DNA of 40,224 bases from positions 1 through 40,224 of the forward strand of contig CAYSWA010000021.1 of assembly GCA_964434535.1 (NCBI GenBank). Direction: 5' to 3'. This document shows positions 1 to 11,767 of the stretch, one piece after another. Below the pieces are notes generated by a model, which was not told the DNA's origin, made no database searches, and saw only the letters and a program-made list of their open reading frames with translations. The first letter of the stretch is position 1. Each line of letters starts with the position of its first letter. This stretch comes from SM23-32 sp964434535 (GTDB lineage: Bacteria; Planctomycetota; Brocadiia; SM23-32). Position numbers and translations under genes: made by a program.

Positions 1-70
1 TCGCAACCGAGATTGTGAGCACCGCGCAAACCCCCACTTCCTCAACGGGCTGTTAGGGTTCCCTTGCGCC

Positions 71-100
71 GCCATCTGCGTCCATCTGCGTGCATCTGCG
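71..100. repeat. Three tandem 10-bp units, CATCTGCG core
   Basis: Three consecutive decamers each end in CATCTGCG (71-80, 81-90, 91-100) and are followed by GTTTC. The pattern is non-coding in style and resembles short intergenic repeats I recall from other environmental genomes (from memory, not checked). Confidence 0.8.
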
Positions 101-150
101 GTTTCTGTGCCGTCGCCGTTCGCCGTCCTTCCTGCCCGCCGTTTGCCGTC

Positions 151-176
151 CTTCGTGCCTCTTCGTGTTCTTCGTG
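151..176. repeat. Three CTTCGTG repeats
   Basis: CTTCGTG occurs at 151, 161 and 170, a spacing of 10 and 9 bp, followed by GTGAATCC. This is a second short-repeat family beside the 71-100 set. Confidence 0.75.
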
Positions 177-192
177 GTGAATCCCCGCCGTC

Positions 193-216
193 CGTCGTGC
201 CCGTCGTGTCGTCGTG
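193..216. repeat. Three CGTCGTG repeats
   Basis: CGTCGTG occurs at 193, 202 and 210 (spacing 9 and 8 bp). It differs by one base from the adjacent CTTCGTG set and may derive from it. Confidence 0.65.
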
Positions 217-247
217 GTCAGTTGGGCCGTTCAGCGCGCCCCGGCGC

Positions 248-277
248 TTGGCAGTGCGCAGCCTCCACTCGTATAAT
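248..277 (+). promoter_or_regulatory. Sigma-70 promoter for the HNH nuclease gene
   Basis: TTGGCA at 248-253, an 18-bp spacer and a perfect TATAAT at 272-277. It lies inside a 36-bp segment (245-280) almost identical to the leuS promoter at 2083-2117, so the two copies bracket the restriction-modification pair. Confidence 0.8.
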
Positions 278-329
278 CGCCTGGCGCGTGCAGGTGAGGC
301 CCGCGTTCCGTCTGATGTCAGCCTGCGGA

Positions 330-986
330 ATGGCGAGGCCGGAGCGTGTCACGACCGAAGAGCTGCGGGACATCTACGGCTACAATCACCCGCCCCGGGC
401 CGCAAGAGACGTGAGAGAGGCTGGCATACCCCTGCGAACGGTCCGAGTACTCGGCACCGACGGCCGCAGCATCGGCGCGTACGAGTTCGGTGATCCGGAG
501 GAGATTGAGGAGCACAAGTTGAGGGGCAGGCGGACCTTCAGTAAGGAGTTCAAGCAGACGCTCATCGAGGCTTCAGATGGCCGCTGCGAAGTGTGCGGAA
601 CGCGCTACGAGGAGCGGTATCTGCAGATCGACCACCGCGTGCCGTACGAGGTCGCCGGGGATGAGGTGGCCGGCGAGGATAGCCCGGCGGAGTTCCAGTT
701 GCTATGCGCGTCGTGTCAGCGAAGCAAATCGTGGACCTGCGAGCACTGCGAGAACTGGCAGGCGATGAAGAAGCGGAAGGTCTGTGAAAGCTGCTACTGG
801 GGTTGCCCGGCGGATTACGATCACGTGGCCGGCAGACCCGAGCGTCGCCTTTCCCTTGCCTTCAGCGGCGCGGATGAAGTCCGCGACTATGAGCGACTCC
901 AGCGAGTGGCCGAGCAGCGCAAGATGGGCCTCGGCGCGCTTGTCAAGGCGCTGCTGCGGCAGGTTCTGCGCAGATTACTCAAATAG
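330..986 (+). CDS. HNH endonuclease, probable type II restriction enzyme
   Basis: Probable restriction nuclease of a type II system. The 218-residue protein has an N-terminal region of about 70 residues, then an HNH zinc-finger core: CEVCG, followed by the metal-site motif IDHRVPYEVAG and a CASC pair. A second cysteine cluster follows (CEHC, then CESC). The C-terminal tail is basic and helical, possibly a ribbon-helix-helix-like DNA-binding element. It converges on a D12 adenine methylase whose stop codon overlaps this gene by 12 bp, the main reason to call it a restriction enzyme. The start at 330 (MARPERV) is chosen as a likely family start; ATG 315 in the same frame is possible, and neither has a clear ribosome site. 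Target sequence is unknown. Confidence 0.8.
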   Translation: MARPERVTTEELRDIYGYNHPPRAARDVREAGIPLRTVRVLGTDGRSIGAYEFGDPEEIEEHKLRGRRTFSKEFKQTLIEASDGRCEVCGTRYEERYLQIDHRVPYEVAGDEVAGEDSPAEFQLLCASCQRSKSWTCEHCENWQAMKKRKVCESCYWGCPADYDHVAGRPERRLSLAFSGADEVRDYERLQRVAEQRKMGLGALVKALLRQVLRRLLK

Positions 987-1880
987 AGTCACCTGCTTCC
1001 CGACCCTGCGCAGCGAGACCCTGTCCGGCAGCTCACCCAGCTCGCGAGCAAGGCTGGGCGATATGTATAACGACTCGACCGTGTCTGCCGACCGGCCCGC
1101 CAGGGTGGCTTGGGCAGACTTGCCCACGTGGATCAAGAGCTGCGTGAGACTGAGGTCTTCCGGAAGCTCCTCCCCGTAACTCTTCCCGCCGCAACTGCCA
1201 TCGTAGCTCAGCAGGTAGCGGACCTCCCGGGCGTTGAGTTCCTCCAACTGATCCATCAAGCGATCGAACTCAACCTGCTTGTGATAGCGCGGGTCCCTGC
1301 CGTTGACGCCCTGGTAGGGCGGGTCCATGTATACGAGATCGGCGGGCGTGGGCCTGGCAAGCACATCCCGATAGTCGGCGACTTCGACGGTGCTACGGCC
1401 CTGTAGAAGCTCAGCGGCGGTCAGTATGTGCCGGCGCATGGTGCGCGGGCGCATCCCCTTGCGCCGGTGGTCGGCCGACTGGTTGAACTCTCCATCGGGA
1501 TTGAAGCGAATCGCGTTCTTGACGCAACGCACGATCAGGTAGAGCAACTTGGCCGGATCGCCGTCGCGGTTATAATCGTCACGCACCTGCAGGTAAAAGG
1601 CCCGCCGATCACCGAGCTGCCGATGCCACAGGGCCGAGTACTGGTCCGCCAGTTCCTCGGGCCGCTCCAGTATCATCCGCCATATGCCGACCAGGGGCCC
1701 CAGGCTATCGCTGAGGCGGAACGTCACCGCCTTGTTCCTGGCGGCCGCCGCCAAAGTGACGGCTGCTGAACCTGCGAAGGGCTCATACAGGCGGTCCACC
1801 TGTTCAGGGAAGCAGCGAAGGATGACCGGCGCCAGCTTTCGCTTGCTCCCCTGGTAGGGAATGGGATGCGGAACAGTCAC
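975..1880 (-). CDS. D12-class DNA adenine-N6 methyltransferase
   Basis: Predicted to transfer the methyl group of S-adenosylmethionine to adenine N6, protecting host DNA from the convergent HNH nuclease. The 301 residues show motif X (YQGSKRKL) near the N-terminus, motif I (YEPFAGSAAV) around residue 33 and the catalytic DPPY motif near residue 190, in the order of alpha-class Dam/DpnIIA-type enzymes. Translation starts at GTG 1880, preceded by AGAGAGG. The last 12 bp overlap the end of the nuclease gene, so the two transcripts are antisense at their 3' ends. No clear promoter was found upstream in 1881-1990. The specificity (for example GATC) cannot be read from sequence. Confidence 0.9.
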   Translation of the reverse strand: MTVPHPIPYQGSKRKLAPVILRCFPEQVDRLYEPFAGSAAVTLAAAARNKAVTFRLSDSLGPLVGIWRMILERPEELADQYSALWHRQLGDRRAFYLQVRDDYNRDGDPAKLLYLIVRCVKNAIRFNPDGEFNQSADHRRKGMRPRTMRRHILTAAELLQGRSTVEVADYRDVLARPTPADLVYMDPPYQGVNGRDPRYHKQVEFDRLMDQLEELNAREVRYLLSYDGSCGGKSYGEELPEDLSLTQLLIHVGKSAQATLAGRSADTVESLYISPSLARELGELPDRVSLRRVGKQVTLFE

Positions 1881-2085
1881 TGCCTACCTCTCTCTGCTAA
1901 GGGGCGCAGTCCCTCGCCCTGACATGGTCAGTCAGCGCGACAGGTTCCCATACGTGGACGCTGCCACCGCCCGGCATCCTACTATCCACGTGCTGGCGTG
2001 TCAAGTGCTTCCGTCCGCGTGGCCGAAATCGACAGCGAGAACCAAATCGCGGTCGATGGGGCGACGTCACTGCGTTTACCTTCGC

Positions 2086-2114
2086 TTGGCAGTGCGCGGC
2101 CCCACTGGTATAAT
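2086..2114 (+). promoter_or_regulatory. Sigma-70 promoter for leuS-galK
   Basis: TTGGCA at 2086-2091, 17-bp spacer, perfect TATAAT at 2109-2114 preceded by an extended -10 TGG. It is part of the segment 2083-2117 that matches 245-280 at 33 of 36 aligned positions. Confidence 0.85.
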
Positions 2115-2150
2115 CGCGCCCCTCGCTCACCGACCGGAGCATCCCCCGTC

Positions 2151-4790
<2,640 letters not shown>

Positions 4791-4810
4791 CCCGCCGGCC
4801 AGGACACGCC

Positions 4811-5980
4811 ATGGACGCGCCCACTCTGAGGGCCCTCGCCGAGAAGTTCGAGCAGACCTTCGCCGGCCGCGAGGGGCTGCGCTGCGCCCGCGCGCCGGGG
4901 CGGGTCAACCTGATCGGCGAGCACACCGACTACAACGGCGGCTTCGTGATGCCGATGGCCATCGACCGCGAGGCCTGTCTGCTCTTCCGCCCGGCCGAGG
5001 GGCCCGTGCGCCTCTGGGCCGAGAACTACGGCGAGTGGGACGAGTTCGACCTGGACGGGATCCAGCGCAACCCGTCGCAGCCCTGGTCGAACTACGTGCG
5101 GGGCGTCGCCCTCGCGCTGCGGGAGGCCGGCTACGAGCCGGCGCCGATCGAGGGGATCGTCTGCGGCGACGTGCCGATCGGGGCGGGGCTCAGCTCCTCG
5201 GCGGCGCTGGAGGTCGCCTCGGCGAAGGCGTTCTGCGAGGCGGCCGGCGCCGAGCCCGAGCCGCGCGAGCTGGCCCTGATCTGCCAGAGCGCCGAGAACC
5301 AGTTCGTCGGCGTCAACTGCGGCATCATGGACCAGTTGATCAGCGTCCACGCCCGGCGCGACCACGCGCTGCTGCTGGACTGCCGCTCGCTGGAGCACGA
5401 GATGCTGCCGCTGGACACGTCGGCCGTGCGGATCGTCGTCTGCAACACGATGGTGCACCACGAGCTCGGCGCCAGTGCCTACAACCGGCGCCGCGCCCGC
5501 TGCGAGGAGGCCGCCCGGCTGCTCGACGGGGTGGCCGGGGGCGTGGCCCAACTGAGGGACGTGACGCCCGAGCTGCTCGCCGAGCATGGCCACGTGCTGG
5601 ACGAGCTGACGCTGAAGCGGGCGCGCCACGTGGTCAGCGAGAACGACCGCACGCTCCGGGCCGCCGCCGCGCTGAAGGCCGGCGACCTGGCCACGTTCGG
5701 CGGGCTGATGAACGAGTCGCACGAGAGCCTGCGCGGCGACTACGAGGTGAGCTGCGAGGAGCTGGACCTGATGGTGGAGCTGGCGCGACGGCAGCCGGGC
5801 GTGCTCGGGGCGCGCATGGTGGGGGCCGGCTTCGGCGGCTGCACCGTCAACATGGTGGCGGTGGAGCAAGCCGACGCGATGGCGCGGGCTGTGTGCGCGG
5901 CCTACCGGGAGGAGACCGGCGTCGAGCCGGAGGTCTACCGGTTCGTCGCCACCGGCGGCGCCCGCGTGGAGGAGTGCTGA
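4811..5980 (+). CDS. galK: Galactokinase
   Basis: Phosphorylates galactose to galactose-1-phosphate with ATP, the first committed step of the Leloir pathway. The 389-residue GHMP kinase has the galactokinase signature GRVNLIGEHTDYNGG (residues 30-44), the ATP-binding loop PIGAGLSSSAAL (122-133), the likely catalytic aspartate in CGIMDQ (D174) and the C-terminal motif GARMVGAGFGGCT. It begins 20 bp after leuS and probably shares its promoter. No galT, galE or regulator is next to it, so whether it feeds catabolism or sugar-nucleotide supply is open. The gene converges with the glycosyltransferase, only 4 bp apart. Confidence 0.95.
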   Translation: MDAPTLRALAEKFEQTFAGREGLRCARAPGRVNLIGEHTDYNGGFVMPMAIDREACLLFRPAEGPVRLWAENYGEWDEFDLDGIQRNPSQPWSNYVRGVALALREAGYEPAPIEGIVCGDVPIGAGLSSSAALEVASAKAFCEAAGAEPEPRELALICQSAENQFVGVNCGIMDQLISVHARRDHALLLDCRSLEHEMLPLDTSAVRIVVCNTMVHHELGASAYNRRRARCEEAARLLDGVAGGVAQLRDVTPELLAEHGHVLDELTLKRARHVVSENDRTLRAAAALKAGDLATFGGLMNESHESLRGDYEVSCEELDLMVELARRQPGVLGARMVGAGFGGCTVNMVAVEQADAMARAVCAAYREETGVEPEVYRFVATGGARVEEC

Positions 5981-5984
5981 GAAC

Positions 5985-7157
5985 TCACCGCCGGTCCGCC
6001 CGGCGGCGGGGGCGGGCGGCGAGCTCCTCGATCGCCCCGATGATGTCCCGGTACATCTTCTTCAGCGGGTGGCGCAGCGCCAGCTCGCGGGCCGCCTGCG
6101 ACGCCCCGGCCAGCCGGTCGGGGTCCCGGAAGCGCTCCAGGTAGGCGGCCACCTGCCCGGCGTCGGACGCGTCGTCCACGCAGTAGCCCGTCACGCCCGG
6201 CGTGAGCAGCTCGAAGGCCCCGTTGTGGACCGACGTGATGGCGGGCAGCCCGCAGGCCAGCGCTTCGAGTGTCACGTTCGCGCACGGGTCGTAGTAGCTG
6301 GGCAGGACGAGCACGTCGGAGGCGCCGTAGAACGCCTCGGGCGAGCGGGGCCCGACGAAGCGGATCCGCTCCGCGCATCGTGCCCGCGCCGCCGCCCTCT
6401 CGGCCCGGCGCTGGTTGCCGCGACCGACGACGATGCCGTGGACCGGGCGCGCTCCGTCCGTCAGCAGCCCGAGCGCCTCGATAGAGGTGTAGAGGCCCTT
6501 GCGGCGCCAGTCGTGGCCGACGAACACGCCGACGAGGGCGTCGGCCGGCACGCCGAGCTCCGCCCGCACGCGGGCGCGGTGCGTGCGCTTCAGCTCCGGC
6601 GAGAAGCGCTGCACGTCCGCGCCGTTGTAGACCACGCGGACGCGGTCGGCCACGTGGGGGTAGTGGCGCTCCAGCTCGCGGCGCACCATGTCTGAGTTCG
6701 CGATGATCAGGCGCGGGCCGGGCGGCGCGTAGAGCCGGTCGTCGATGGAGATGCGCAGCCGCTCGCGGATGCTCAGCGCGCGCAGCACGCGGTTGGTCGT
6801 CCTGCGCAGGCAGGTGCGGTAACTGGCGGCGCGCTGCTTGACGTATTCCCGCTGGACGCCGCCGCCGGGGCGGACCACGTCGGCGCCCCAGCATTTCTGG
6901 TCGCTGAAGGTCACGTCGGCGTCGTCCGCGGCGAGCGCCCGGCGGGAGGCGGCGGCGAGCGCCAGGTCGCGCAGCGCGCGCGGCACGGGCGGCAGGCGCA
7001 GGCGCCGGGCCTCGACGTCGCCGAGCGGCGCGTCCACGTGCGGGGCGATCACACGCACGCGGTGCCCGTCGTCCACCAGGCAGCGGGCGAAGTTCGTCAG
7101 GAACGTCTCCGCCCCGCCGCGCTGCACGAACTGCTTGCAGCAGATGGTGATGTGCAT
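5985..7157 (-). CDS. GT4-family glycosyltransferase, WaaG-like
   Basis: Retaining GT-B glycosyltransferase, probably adding a hexose to the lipopolysaccharide core or another envelope glycan from a sugar nucleotide. The 390 residues show the N-terminal glycine-rich loop (RGGAETFL), a central NSDMVRREL segment, VVYNGADVQRFSP at the domain junction and the C-terminal donor-site region from SYYDPCANVTLEALACGLP. The stretch GHDWRRKGL and the general layout resemble WaaG (LPS glucosyltransferase I). This supports an outer membrane, though other acceptors are possible. Start ATG 7157; a promoter lies at 7195-7224. It diverges from the cupin gene. Confidence 0.85.
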   Translation of the reverse strand: MHITICCKQFVQRGGAETFLTNFARCLVDDGHRVRVIAPHVDAPLGDVEARRLRLPPVPRALRDLALAAASRRALAADDADVTFSDQKCWGADVVRPGGGVQREYVKQRAASYRTCLRRTTNRVLRALSIRERLRISIDDRLYAPPGPRLIIANSDMVRRELERHYPHVADRVRVVYNGADVQRFSPELKRTHRARVRAELGVPADALVGVFVGHDWRRKGLYTSIEALGLLTDGARPVHGIVVGRGNQRRAERAAARARCAERIRFVGPRSPEAFYGASDVLVLPSYYDPCANVTLEALACGLPAITSVHNGAFELLTPGVTGYCVDDASDAGQVAAYLERFRDPDRLAGASQAARELALRHPLKKMYRDIIGAIEELAARPRRRADRR

Positions 7158-7194
7158 GGATGTCGTCCGCAGGGGCTGAGCCGGGCGAGGAAGT

Positions 7195-7224
7195 AGTATC
7201 GGGCGCGCCCTTGAGCCGATGCAA
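7195..7224 (-). promoter_or_regulatory. Promoter for the glycosyltransferase gene
   Basis: On the minus strand: TTGCAT (7224-7219), 18-bp spacer, GATACT (7200-7195). It is divergent from the cupin promoter 27 bp away. Confidence 0.55.
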
Positions 7225-7250
7225 GCGCCAGGTCCGCAACGCCACGCCCG

Positions 7251-7280
7251 TTGCAGAACCCGCCGGCGGCGCGCTATACT
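7251..7280 (+). promoter_or_regulatory. Promoter for the cupin gene
   Basis: TTGCAG at 7251-7256, 18-bp spacer, TATACT at 7275-7280; the start codon is 39 bp further on. Confidence 0.7.
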
Positions 7281-7318
7281 CGCTGCTCCATCCGGGACCC
7301 GTTTCCAGGGGGAAGGCG

Positions 7319-7792
7319 ATGGCGAAAGCTTACCCGAAGTCCGTCGTACTCGTGGCGGCGCTCGCCGCGCTGCTGCCGGCCGGCTGCCTGACCAGGCGCC
7401 AGGAGGCCCGCCTGACGCGCCAGCCCACCAACCGCGTCTTCCAGCCCGGGCAGGTGGAGCCGCTCAGGCCGGGCGAGACGCACGCCTTCGGCGAGTTCGA
7501 CCGCGGCGGCACGCAGAACCTCTGCGTGCTGCGCCTCGCGCCCGACGCCGCGCTGAAGAAGCGCTACCACAAGGCGCACGACCTGACGCTCTTCGTCGTC
7601 GCCGGCAGCGCGATCGTGATGGTCGAGGAGACGCGCTACTTCGTCGAGCCCGGCGCGGCCGTCGTCCTGCCGCGCTACACGGCCTACCAGGTCATGCCGC
7701 ACGAGAGCGAGGAGGACTTCGTCGGGCTGCTGGTCTACTCCCCGCCGCTCGACGAGAAGGGCGCCGCCGAGGACACGTTCCTGGAGGACTGA
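7319..7792 (+). CDS. Cupin-domain probable lipoprotein
   Basis: Small (157 aa) exported protein of unknown substrate. Residues 1-23 look like a lipoprotein signal: a positive start (MAKAYPK), a hydrophobic core and LLPAGC as a somewhat atypical lipobox (Pro at -3). The rest is a single cupin beta-barrel: a HKAHD metal-site-like motif, LFVVAGSAIVMVEE and a second half EPGAAVVLPRYTAYQVMP. The ATG at 7319 is supported by a strong AGGGGGAAGG site 4 bp upstream and the promoter just before it; the open frame from 7160 crosses the promoter. The gene ends 2 bp from the convergent GH116-type gene. Cupins are functionally diverse, so no reaction is assigned. Confidence 0.8.
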   Translation: MAKAYPKSVVLVAALAALLPAGCLTRRQEARLTRQPTNRVFQPGQVEPLRPGETHAFGEFDRGGTQNLCVLRLAPDAALKKRYHKAHDLTLFVVAGSAIVMVEETRYFVEPGAAVVLPRYTAYQVMPHESEEDFVGLLVYSPPLDEKGAAEDTFLED

Positions 7793-7794
7793 CC

Positions 7795-10374
7795 TCATCC
7801 GGGCAGGTGGGCGTGGAGCGAGCGGCCGGCGGCGATGGTGACGGGCTCTGCGAAGGCGACCTCCGTCCAGCCCTGCTCCGTGGAGACTGAGCAGGCGGGG
7901 CTCTCTCCGTTTAGCTCGGCGGCCGCCTCCGAGGGCGCGCCGGGCAGCTCGAGGCGCAGCAGCTCCAGCCGTTGTGCCCCGTGCTGGACGCTCAGCGTCA
8001 CGCGGGCGCCCTCGTCGTCGAGGCGCTGCTCGAAGGTCCCCCAGGCCGACCCGCTCGACCAGAAGCAGCGGAAGTCCTGCGCGTGCAGCTTCGGGGCGAA
8101 CTGGATCAGCCCCCGCGAGGCGTCGTGGAAGTAGCCGCTCAGCGCCAGCACCAGGCCCCAGCTCGACATGGCGCGGGCGTAGTGGCTGCCGCACTCGGCC
8201 TCGTCCCACGGGTTGCGGCGGCGGCCGTCGTGACGGTCGCGGGCCCCTTTGACGATCGCGAGCCCCTCCGGCACGAAGCCCTCCATGATCAGGTGGCTCG
8301 CCACCTGGTACTCGATGCCGGTCCAGACCTCATCGGCGTAGAGCGAGGGGATCAGGGGGCGGTTGCCGCGGGGCCAGGAGCACATCAAGAGGCCCGCCTC
8401 GTCGTTGAGGGCGTAGATGCGCATGGGGTTGACGTGGCGGCGCAGGTCGGCCCGCCAGTTGCTGCGGAAGACGCACTGGAGCGCCGCCCGCACGCGCTCC
8501 GGCTCCAGCAGGTAGCCGAGCCCGCAGACGGCGGCGATCCACTGCCCGAGCATCTGGTCCGATAGGCAGCCCTCGCCGATCTGGTGGCGCGGCGCCTCCG
8601 CGGGGTCGTAGCGCTGGACGTAGTAGTCGCCGTTCCAGAGCTGCTCGTCCATGGCGGCCGAGCCCTTCTCGAAGACGGCGCGGTACTGGTCGGCCTGCTC
8701 GTCCTCGCCCAGGTGGCGGGCCATCTCCTCGGCGGCCCGCAGCGCCCCCAGGTAGAAGCATCCGATCAGCGGGTTGGGGCCGTGGAACTCGATGTCGTAG
8801 GTATTGTGCTGCACGCCGTCGGGCAGGCCGTCGCGGTCGGTGTCCCACGCCTCCCAGGCGTAGGCGAGTGCCTCCTTGAGGCGGGGCCAGAGGGCGCGGA
8901 GCCACTCGTCGTCCCCGCAGAGCAGCCAGTCGCGGTAGGTCTTCATCACGCCGCCGAGCTGCCCGTCGGCGCAGGCGTGGAAGTGCCATTGCGACGTGCC
9001 GAGCGGCAGGCCGATGCGGAAGCACATCTTCCCGTCTTCCTCGCGCAGGTTATAGGTGTAGTCGGCCGCCCGCATCGAGCGTTCCAGCGAGGGGAACAGG
9101 AAGGGCAGGGCCTGCTGGTAGTTCCACACGTGGGTGCACGAGCCGGGGCAGCAGCCCCAGGTGCCGCCGCAGCCTTCGAAGCCGTAGAACGTGCCCTCTT
9201 CCAGCCGCAGGCAGGTGCAGCTCTTCAGCGTCGAGGTCTGCGAGCTGGCCGCGTCGAGCACGCAGGCCGGCAGCGTCGAGCCGAACAGGGCGTCGTGGTA
9301 GCGCATGGTCTGCCCGCGCAGCCGCTCCAGGTTCCCATGCACATGGGCGGCCACGTCCCAGGCGCTCTCGAAGCGCGTGGCGTAGTGGTTCAGCCACTGC
9401 GCCGGTTCGGCGTTCTCGCCGCCGGAGCGGTGCACGTAGTTGGGGAAGTGCCAGGCGAGCAGGACGGGCACGTCGGCCGTCTCGCCCGGCTCCAGGCGCA
9501 CCTTCATCCCGAGCGCGCAGATTGCGCTCTTGCCGTCCTCGGTCGGCTCGCAGAGGTCCCGGTCGTCGAAGCCGCCGACGAGGTGGACGGCGCGCCAGAA
9601 GTGGTGTCCGGCATCCATGCCCGCCCGGTCGGCGAGGCGGCCGGTGTAGGTGACCTCCGGCCACGGCGTGGCGAGGACGATCGAGCCGTATCGGGCCGAG
9701 TCGTGCGGGTACTTGAGCGAGTCCATGACGAGCCCCCGCAGGCCGTCCTCGGAGCGGAAGACGTTGCGGTTGCGCCCCAGGTCTTCGCCCTTGCGGGGGC
9801 CGGTGCCGGCGTAGCCGACGACGTTCTCGATGGTGAAGACGAGCAGGGCGCCCACGCCGCGCTCGCCGGGGTTCGCCAGGCGGTAGGTGAGGACGGCGAC
9901 GGGCAGGCCGGAATCGTCCGGCTCCAGCGGGATGAAGGGGTTGAACGCCTCCAGGCGGAGGCGCAGCGGCATGTCCGGGTCCTCGAAGTCGAGCCGGGCG
10001 AACGGGTATTCGCCCCGGAACGTGTTGGAGGCGAGGTGCGGAAGCCCCTCGCCGTTGTCCCACGAGAGCCCGAACGGGCCGCAGTAGGGGGGCAGCACGG
10101 GCGATTCGGCGACCCGGGTGACCGGTTCGCAGGCGTCGGCTTGGGCCCTGAGCGTCACGAAGGTGAACTGGGGGCGGTAGCCCTGGTTGGGCCGGTTGAA
10201 GACCTCCCAGTCGCGGAGCTGGCCCCTGCCGCCGAGCGATATGCAGCCGGTGCCGATGCCGCCGAGGGGAAAGGCGATCTCGCGCAGCCCCTCTGCGGTG
10301 AAGGTGCGCTGCGGGGCGGGGGCGGTGAGGGCCTCCAGGTCGTAGGGGATTGCGCGCGACGGTTCGGTCTGCAT
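7795..10374 (-). CDS. GH116-type beta-glycosidase (GBA2-like, DUF608)
   Basis: Predicted retaining glycoside hydrolase related to bile-acid beta-glucosidase GBA2. The 859 residues comprise an N-terminal beta-sandwich region beginning FPLGGIGTGCISLGGRG and a C-terminal (alpha/alpha)6 barrel. By analogy with characterised GH116 enzymes, E400 (in YGFEGC) is the probable nucleophile and D527 (in HNTYDIEF) the acid/base. The stretch CCPGSCTHVWNYQQAL after E400 is typical of the microbial branch. No secretion signal is visible, so it may act in the cytoplasm. Start ATG 10374 has a weak GAGG site; a weak TTGCGG-17-TAGTCA promoter lies at 10442-10414. Beta-glucosidase, xylosidase and N-acetylglucosaminidase activities all occur in the family. 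Confidence 0.85.
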   Translation of the reverse strand: MQTEPSRAIPYDLEALTAPAPQRTFTAEGLREIAFPLGGIGTGCISLGGRGQLRDWEVFNRPNQGYRPQFTFVTLRAQADACEPVTRVAESPVLPPYCGPFGLSWDNGEGLPHLASNTFRGEYPFARLDFEDPDMPLRLRLEAFNPFIPLEPDDSGLPVAVLTYRLANPGERGVGALLVFTIENVVGYAGTGPRKGEDLGRNRNVFRSEDGLRGLVMDSLKYPHDSARYGSIVLATPWPEVTYTGRLADRAGMDAGHHFWRAVHLVGGFDDRDLCEPTEDGKSAICALGMKVRLEPGETADVPVLLAWHFPNYVHRSGGENAEPAQWLNHYATRFESAWDVAAHVHGNLERLRGQTMRYHDALFGSTLPACVLDAASSQTSTLKSCTCLRLEEGTFYGFEGCGGTWGCCPGSCTHVWNYQQALPFLFPSLERSMRAADYTYNLREEDGKMCFRIGLPLGTSQWHFHACADGQLGGVMKTYRDWLLCGDDEWLRALWPRLKEALAYAWEAWDTDRDGLPDGVQHNTYDIEFHGPNPLIGCFYLGALRAAEEMARHLGEDEQADQYRAVFEKGSAAMDEQLWNGDYYVQRYDPAEAPRHQIGEGCLSDQMLGQWIAAVCGLGYLLEPERVRAALQCVFRSNWRADLRRHVNPMRIYALNDEAGLLMCSWPRGNRPLIPSLYADEVWTGIEYQVASHLIMEGFVPEGLAIVKGARDRHDGRRRNPWDEAECGSHYARAMSSWGLVLALSGYFHDASRGLIQFAPKLHAQDFRCFWSSGSAWGTFEQRLDDEGARVTLSVQHGAQRLELLRLELPGAPSEAAAELNGESPACSVSTEQGWTEVAFAEPVTIAAGRSLHAHLPG

Positions 10375-10472
10375 GGCCGCCTCTGAGGTGCGGGGGGGAA
10401 AGTTGCCGGACGATGACTACCCCAAAGCCGCCGGCTCCGCAAGCGTGGGATCGGGCTATGCTCTGTGCGGTC

Positions 10473-10481
10473 TGCTATAAT
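10473..10481 (+). promoter_or_regulatory. Extended -10 promoter for yggT
   Basis: TGC immediately followed by a perfect TATAAT (10476-10481) makes an extended -10 element. No good -35 box is visible, as expected for this class. The start codon is 40 bp downstream. Confidence 0.6.
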
Positions 10482-10520
10482 GGCCCCCCACCCGGTGAGG
10501 CGCTGGAAGGCAGGCAACCC

Positions 10521-10775
10521 ATGGCAGGCAGCCCGCTGGCGATACTCGCGCTCGCGATTCGCATCTACTCGATCATCATCATCGCCCGCGTGCTCCTCTC
10601 GTGGCTGCCGCCGGAGAGCCGCCCCTATGAGCTGGATCGTCTGCTGCACAGGGCGACCGAGCCGGTCCTGAGGCCGATACGGGCGATGCTGCCGAGGACG
10701 GGCGGGATCGACCTCTCGCCCCTGGTGGCCCTCATCCTGCTGGCCGTCCTGCGCCGGATCGTGCTCTCGCTCTGA
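10521..10775 (+). CDS. YggT-family small membrane protein
   Basis: 84-residue integral membrane protein of the YggT/YlmG family, with two hydrophobic helices (about residues 5-27 and 62-80) separated by a conserved loop with PPESRPYELDRLLHRATEPVLRPIR. In other bacteria members sit near division or pilus genes and may help distribute membrane proteins; the role is not settled. Here it stands alone. ATG 10521 is supported by GGAAGG 10 bp upstream and the extended -10 promoter. Its stop lies in the 8-bp palindrome TGAGCTCA (10773-10780), which also supplies the stop of the convergent moxR gene. Confidence 0.85.
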   Translation: MAGSPLAILALAIRIYSIIIIARVLLSWLPPESRPYELDRLLHRATEPVLRPIRAMLPRTGGIDLSPLVALILLAVLRRIVLSL

Positions 10776-10777
10776 GC

Positions 10778-11763
<986 letters not shown>

Positions 11764-11767
<4 letters not shown>

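Larger units (their letters stand above)
1..329. other. Repeat-rich leader upstream of the restriction-modification pair
   Basis: No gene is supported here; a reading frame runs through the region but its composition is that of short direct repeats. It holds three sets of short tandem repeats (71-100, 151-176, 193-216) and a good sigma-70 promoter at 248-277. The nuclease gene begins at its right edge. Confidence 0.6.

Noticed and set aside
1571..1576. Perfect TATAAT inside the methylase gene
   Set aside because: It lies within coding sequence with no TTG-type box at the right distance and no gene to serve.
1952..1991. 7-bp inverted repeat ACGTGGA/TCCACGT upstream of the methylase
   Set aside because: Short arms, 26-bp gap and no relation to a promoter; likely chance in this composition.
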